Of a stretch of DNA of 64,000 nucleotides, positions 60,133 to 64,000 are shown in pieces. The notes beneath the pieces are model-generated. The model did not search any database. It was not told the DNA's origin and worked only from the letters and a program-made list of their open reading frames with translations. Where the stretch lies: positions 93,072-157,071 of the forward strand of contig JBBRVU010000001.1 in assembly GCA_038246575.1 (NCBI GenBank), given 5' to 3'. Origin of the DNA: JACCUZ01 sp038246575. Lineage in GTDB: Bacteria; Actinomycetota; Actinomycetes; JACCUZ01. The translations under genes and the position numbers were made by a program. The number at the start of each line of letters is the position of its first letter. Within the stretch, counting starts at the first letter, position 1.

Positions 60133-62298
60133 CTACGGACGCTCCGAGAGGGCGTCCGTCAGCAGCGAGACGAGAGCCTCGAGCTGCACGTCGGCCGAGG
60201 ACGAGACGTCCTCCTCCGAGCCGTCGAGCGCTCTGGCGGCGAGACCGGCCTTGCTGTCGATCAGCTCGGCGATCCTCGCGTCGATCGTCTGCGCGGCGAT
60301 GATGCGCCAAGCGGTGACCGGCTCCTCCTGACCGATGCGGTGGCTCCGGTCGATGGCCTGGGTCTGCTCCGCATCTGTCCAGGAGAGCTCGGCCAGCACG
60401 ATGTTGGACGCGACCTGCAGGTTGATCCCGACGCCGGCCGCGGTCAGGGAGCAGACCGCGATGGCAACCTCCGGATCGTTCACGAAGGCGTCGATGTTCT
60501 TCTGCCGCGTCTTCGAGGTCTGGTCGCCGCGGATCGACGAGAACGGGATCCCACGCTTGGCGAAGGACTCCTCCGCCACGTCCATGACGTCGACGTGCTT
60601 GGCGAAGAAGACGACCTTCCCGGCGCTGCGCGCGAGCTGCGCGGCGTAGTCGGCGGCAAGCCCGGCCTTCGCCTGGCCGATGCGCCGCATCATGCTGAAC
60701 ACGTTCTCGCCGGCCTTCGCCTTGGCGGCGTTCTTGCGTTCCGCCGTGGCGACCTTGCGCACGAGCTCGTGGTCGATGCCGTCGACCGGAGCGGACTTGC
60801 GCCTCGCCATCGCACCCTCGTATCGCGCGACCAGACGCCGGGCGAGCTCCCGCTCCGCCTCCCGGATCGACCGGCTGTCCTTGTCGTCCAGCTCGACAGG
60901 AAGGTCCGCGACGCGACGTGCCGGGATGTCAGCTGCCACATCGATCTTGCGCCGCCGGACGATGCCGAGGTCGACCACGCACCGGCGAGCGGCCCGGTAG
61001 AACCCGGAGTCGGCCGGGACCAGTCCGGTCTCCTCGAGCGCATGCATCAGCTCGGCGAGCGGCTTCTTGTCGTCGATCCAGCCGAGGAACTGCCAGATGG
61101 CGCGGAAGTCCTCGATGTCGTTGATCAGCGGGGTGCCGGTGAGGGCCATCAGCAGCGGGCGCGGGTTGCGGAACCGGATGCGCTCGGCAAGCTCCAGCAC
61201 GTGCTGGGAGCGCTGGGAGGACTTGTTCTTGATGAAGTGCGCCTCGTCGACGACCATGCCCCGGAACCCGAGGTCGCCGAGCCAGCCCACGTGTCGGTCG
61301 AGGACCTCGTAGTTGACGATGACGATCTCGGCGAAGCCGTCGATCGTGTCGCCATTGCCATGGATCACGGTGGCCGACCGGCTGGGCGTCCAGAGACCGA
61401 CCTCGCGTGCCCAGTTGGTCTTGACGACGTTCGGGACGACCACCAGCAGCGGGTAGGCGTTTGCTGCCTGCGCCGCCAGCAGCGCCTGTGCCGTCTTGCC
61501 CAGGCCGGGCTCGTCGGCGAGCAGGAAGGTCCGGTGCCCGGCACTGGCGGCGGCCACCACCTTCGCCTGGTGCGGCATCAGGGTCAGCCCACCCGGGGCG
61601 ACCAGGGACGACGGCTCGGGCAGGGTCATGCACGCCGAGTCTCCGCCGCTGGCCTCTTCGAACGATCGGAAGAGCGGCTCGAGCAGCTCCCAGCCGGCGA
61701 GCCGACGTGGAGCGACAGTGCTCTGTCTGGCAGCGGTGAAGTCGGGGGCGAGGAACGGGTTGGCGAGGCGTCGGGACACGACGGACTGCGGCACGACCTG
61801 ACGTTCGGGGGCCGCTGCCGTGAACATTGGAGCGGTCTTCGGGGGGAGCACGTCCTCGGGGGCGGTCTCGATCCCCGCCTCCCGCTGCATCTCTCGCGCC
61901 AGCGATCTTGCGGCGTCGGACACGACGGCATCCTCGGACAGCAGCGCGAGGAGCGCTGCGTCGCGGACCGCGGCCTGGGCGAGAATCATCGCAACCCCGT
62001 CGAGGCGCTTGATCTGCTCGGCCCGTTGAGTCTCACTGCTGGTCGCGTCTGCTCGGACCCGGGCCCGCTCCTCGCGCACCAATAGTGCGACCGCCTGGAA
62101 CTTCGTGCGCACCGAAGGCAGCACGCGGCCCCGCACGGCGGCCGCCTCGACCTCCCGCACAACACGGGCGAGCACCGGGATGATGCCCTCACTGCTGCGG
62201 CCGCGGGCCCGTCGAGGGTGACGGGGCGCGGCACGGCGAGCGCCTGATTGGCGCTGGCCTCGTGGAGCCACAGACTCCTCCTTCGGAGTGCGCGACAT
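60133..62298 (-). CDS. SNF2-family DEAD/DEAH helicase-like ATPase
   Basis: A 721-residue Swi2/Snf2 translocase. Residues 1-220 are a helical, basic N-terminus; then LMPHQAKVV and motif I ADEPGLGKTAQ, motif II VDEAHFIKN, motif III ALTGTPL, and the C-terminal lobe with VAVCSLTAAGVGINLQVAS and DRSHRIGQEEPV (motif VI). These proteins remodel protein-DNA complexes, often in repair. The ATG at 62298 begins a sensible N-terminus; an open frame to 62697 has no support. Convergent with the decarboxylase gene. Confidence 0.9.
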   Translation of the reverse strand: MSRTPKEESVAPRGQRQSGARRAAPRHPRRARGRSSEGIIPVLARVVREVEAAAVRGRVLPSVRTKFQAVALLVREERARVRADATSSETQRAEQIKRLDGVAMILAQAAVRDAALLALLSEDAVVSDAARSLAREMQREAGIETAPEDVLPPKTAPMFTAAAPERQVVPQSVVSRRLANPFLAPDFTAARQSTVAPRRLAGWELLEPLFRSFEEASGGDSACMTLPEPSSLVAPGGLTLMPHQAKVVAAASAGHRTFLLADEPGLGKTAQALLAAQAANAYPLLVVVPNVVKTNWAREVGLWTPSRSATVIHGNGDTIDGFAEIVIVNYEVLDRHVGWLGDLGFRGMVVDEAHFIKNKSSQRSQHVLELAERIRFRNPRPLLMALTGTPLINDIEDFRAIWQFLGWIDDKKPLAELMHALEETGLVPADSGFYRAARRCVVDLGIVRRRKIDVAADIPARRVADLPVELDDKDSRSIREAERELARRLVARYEGAMARRKSAPVDGIDHELVRKVATAERKNAAKAKAGENVFSMMRRIGQAKAGLAADYAAQLARSAGKVVFFAKHVDVMDVAEESFAKRGIPFSSIRGDQTSKTRQKNIDAFVNDPEVAIAVCSLTAAGVGINLQVASNIVLAELSWTDAEQTQAIDRSHRIGQEEPVTAWRIIAAQTIDARIAELIDSKAGLAARALDGSEEDVSSSADVQLEALVSLLTDALSERP

Positions 62299-62737
62299 GG
62301 TCGTCGCGTCACAGTTGCGATGGGCGCCGTGGGGAGTTCGCCGTGATGGCTGCCCCGAGACGCGCATCGGTCCCATGGATCTGCGCCAGATCCAAGCGTC
62401 CCGCCCCGAGCGAACCGGGTGGGACCTGCGACCCGTCGATGGCCGGGTCAGCAGGCGCACAAGGACAATCTCGCCGACCAGCTGATCGCCCAGGGTCGGT
62501 GCGGGGTCAATACTAGCCGCCCGCCGGCCCGCGCGTGGGCGGTGGCGCGATTCCCCCGCCAGTTCGTGGCTGTGTTCAGGTCCGTCGGAAGCGTTCGAAT
62601 CGGTACCCCGCTGCAGGTCAGAGACCGATTGCCACCAACGGTTCATCGTCGTCCGGCGTGGTCCGGCCAGATCTGCTATCGAGGCGCGCCAGAGCAATCA
62701 TGGTCTGAGGGCGGGGGATGTCCGATAGTGAGCTGGG
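62299..62737. other. 439-base gap without recognisable gene
   Basis: Between the helicase start and the DUF488 stop. Short open frames exist on both strands but none has a ribosome-binding site or familiar sequence. The helicase promoter must lie near 62300-62340. An imperfect GC-rich inverted repeat (CGCCC/GGGCG around 62518-62541) could be a hairpin ending the DUF488 transcript. No tRNA or riboswitch fold was apparent. Confidence 0.5.
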
Positions 62738-63124
62738 TCATCCGGCGGCTCTGTGAGGGCGCCGGGGCCCGAGGAGAGTCGCCAGGACAGCTGCCTCGCT
62801 CATGTGGGGGTGGCGCGTCGCCGTCAGCAACGCCACGGGCCGCCCCGAATCGACCATGTCGGCCACGTGGCCGACCGCCTCGGCCTGTGGGCCCGCCGCA
62901 AGCTCCTGGCGATACCGCCGGCTGAACTCCGCGAAGCGTTCCGGATCATGCGCGTACCACCTGCGCAGCTCGGTGGTCGGAGCCACATCTTTGCACCACT
63001 CGTCCACGTCGGCGTCCTGCTTTGTCAGACCCCGTGGCCACAACCGATCGACGAGTATCCGGAATTCGTCCCCCTCGATGCGGGGCTCATAGACGCGACC
63101 TACCCGCACCTTGCCCTGCCTCAT
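62738..63124 (-). CDS. DUF488 protein
   Basis: A 128-residue protein of the DUF488 (YeaO-like) family: RVGRVYEPRI, FRILVDRLWPRGLTKQDADVDEW and the FSRRYRQEL segment are diagnostic, with LLTATRHPHMSEAAVL at the end. The function is unknown; the fold is compact alpha/beta. It overlaps the upstream unknown gene by ATGA (63121-63124), so both belong to the aceE transcript. Confidence 0.88.
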   Translation of the reverse strand: MRQGKVRVGRVYEPRIEGDEFRILVDRLWPRGLTKQDADVDEWCKDVAPTTELRRWYAHDPERFAEFSRRYRQELAAGPQAEAVGHVADMVDSGRPVALLTATRHPHMSEAAVLATLLGPRRPHRAAG

Positions 63125-63813
63125 CTGGGCATCCGGGCGATCAGGTGCCGTCTTTGGGCACCGTCATCGAGATTGACGACCTGTGGAGGGGTCAGTCGGT
63201 ACCAGGAGTTCGACCGATCTGCGATCGAGGCCGGCATCCGCTGCCAGCCGACACGAGTGGCATGCCGGGCCCGAATCTGTCGCTCGCGGTCCAGGCAGTC
63301 GACGAGCTCGATGACGAGCCCGACAACCGCCTCCACCAGCGAGGACGCCTCTTGGTCGCTGGGTCCACGTGAGACGTCCGTGACAATCCCCAGCGCGCAC
63401 CTCGACGCGACACGATCAGCACTGAGGGCAGTCACGGCATGGGTTGACTGAGCATGGTCGACGAACTCGGCCAGCTCGTGCTCTGGCCAGCGGTTCTCGA
63501 CCAGCGCCGCGAGCACACCGGCGGCCCTCTCGATCACCGAGCGCAAGAAAAGCTCATGCTCGGCCGCGAGGCGTTGGAGCGGATCTTCGCTTCCGGGAAG
63601 CGAAAGGAGCTCCGCCTCGGTTACCGATGAACGGATGCGGCCACCCTCGTTCTCCCAACTGAGTTCTGCACAGATGTCCTCACGAGTCACCGCCGGCTCG
63701 GCCTCCTGCCGGCTCATCAGGCGACCGAGTGACGGCTCGTCAACCGCCACATCCCCTGCTGCCAGGCAGCCGAGCTGCTCTGACGCACCGGGAGGACGAA
63801 CCACTCTTCTCAT
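63121..63813 (-). CDS. Unknown protein between aceE and the DUF488 gene
   Basis: I do not recognise this 230-residue protein. It is acidic and helical in the middle (PLQRLAAEHELFLRSVIERAAGVLAALV; ASSLVEAVVGLVIELVDCLD), with no signal peptide or membrane anchor. Its ATG overlaps the aceE stop (ATGA at 63810-63813) and its stop overlaps the next start, which supports real translation. An internal ATG at 63717 is another possible start. Confidence 0.6.
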   Translation of the reverse strand: MRRVVRPPGASEQLGCLAAGDVAVDEPSLGRLMSRQEAEPAVTREDICAELSWENEGGRIRSSVTEAELLSLPGSEDPLQRLAAEHELFLRSVIERAAGVLAALVENRWPEHELAEFVDHAQSTHAVTALSADRVASRCALGIVTDVSRGPSDQEASSLVEAVVGLVIELVDCLDRERQIRARHATRVGWQRMPASIADRSNSWYRLTPPQVVNLDDGAQRRHLIARMPR

Positions 63814-64000
63814 TCGGCGCCGCCTTCGGTCTGGCCGGTGGGGGCGGCGGTGACATCGCGGAGCTGGTAGCGCTCGATGGCTTCGCTCATGGTCTCGGGC
63901 TTGACCTCGCCGGAGCGTGCGAGCGCCCCGAGGACCTTGACGGTGATGGAGGCGGCGTCGACCTTGAAGTGTCGGCGTAGGGCGCCGCGGGTGTCGGACA
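63810..64000 (-). CDS. aceE: Pyruvate dehydrogenase E1 component (homodimeric), C-terminal end
   Basis: The last 63 codons are in the window. SDTRGALRRHFKVDAASITV and VLGALARSGEVKPETMSEAI match the conserved C-terminus of AceE (SDSRENLRRHFEVDAS... in E. coli), which closes the E1 homodimer of the pyruvate dehydrogenase complex. The tail DVTAAPTGQTEGGAE is unconserved. The rest of the gene lies beyond 64000. Confidence 0.88.
   Translation of the reverse strand, partial: SDTRGALRRHFKVDAASITVKVLGALARSGEVKPETMSEAIERYQLRDVTAAPTGQTEGGAE

Noticed and set aside
59956..62085. 709-codon plus-strand open frame opposite the helicase
   Set aside because: Antisense to a complete SNF2 protein; a GC-rich shadow.
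62299..62697. N-terminal extension of the SNF2 helicase
   Set aside because: The frame is open to 62697, but the extra residues are Arg/Pro-rich without conservation I can recognise; ATG 62298 begins the plausible protein.

Overview
The window is a very GC-rich (about 70%) chromosomal segment from an actinomycete. This is supported by GTG starts, ATGA/GTGA gene overlaps, leaderless promoters, lipobox and Tat signals, F420-type LLM, WS/DGAT and AAC(2')-I families, and a homodimeric pyruvate dehydrogenase E1. The genus cannot be fixed. No rRNA, tRNA, CRISPR array, transposase, integrase or plasmid gene was seen; it looks like ordinary, densely packed chromosome.

Layout. 1-6633: two-component pair, GT-C membrane protein, then a tightly overlapping operon (family 2 glycosyltransferase, DUF2064 transferase, methyltransferase, membrane molybdoenzyme with an internal Tat motif, small membrane protein). 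6598-10229: WS/DGAT-GNAT fusion, ROK kinase, methyltransferase. 10474-13895: GNAT and VOC pair, copper P-type ATPase behind a CsoR-like operator. 13896-21593: DUF3179 lipoprotein, small secreted protein, phytoene-dehydrogenase-like flavoprotein, OFA transporter with its 60-residue partner, quinol-monooxygenase-like protein, unknown protein, membrane HD-GYP protein.

21642-37602 is a glycine betaine catabolic island. A glycine betaine/choline-type ABC importer brings in substrate; a BHMT-like enzyme removes the first methyl; a DAO-family flavoprotein and heterotetrameric sarcosine oxidase (soxBDAG) probably take dimethylglycine and sarcosine to glycine; PurU drains formyl-THF to formate. Two IclR regulators, a nitrilase-family amidase and a free-standing MetE-core protein lie with them.

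37624-46996: isobutyryl-CoA-mutase-type large subunit with a divergent MarR regulator, AAC(2')-I acetyltransferase, lipoprotein, LLM-hemerythrin fusion, multicopper oxidase, SHOCT protein and a second two-component pair. 47007-51791: E2 and fused E1 of a 2-oxoacid dehydrogenase, divergent from a VOC/GntR pair, with TGGATCCA operators between. 51828-57717: LuxR-type ATPase regulator followed by DUF1326, DUF2182 and a hydrolase-glycosyltransferase fusion. 57737-64000: atypical ROK protein divergent from 2,2-dialkylglycine decarboxylase, SNF2 helicase, DUF488, an unknown protein and the 3' end of aceE.

The best candidates for undescribed biology are the LuxR/DUF1326/DUF2182/fusion locus (51811-57717), the glycosyltransferase-molybdoenzyme cluster (1-6633) and the betaine island with its double IclR control.
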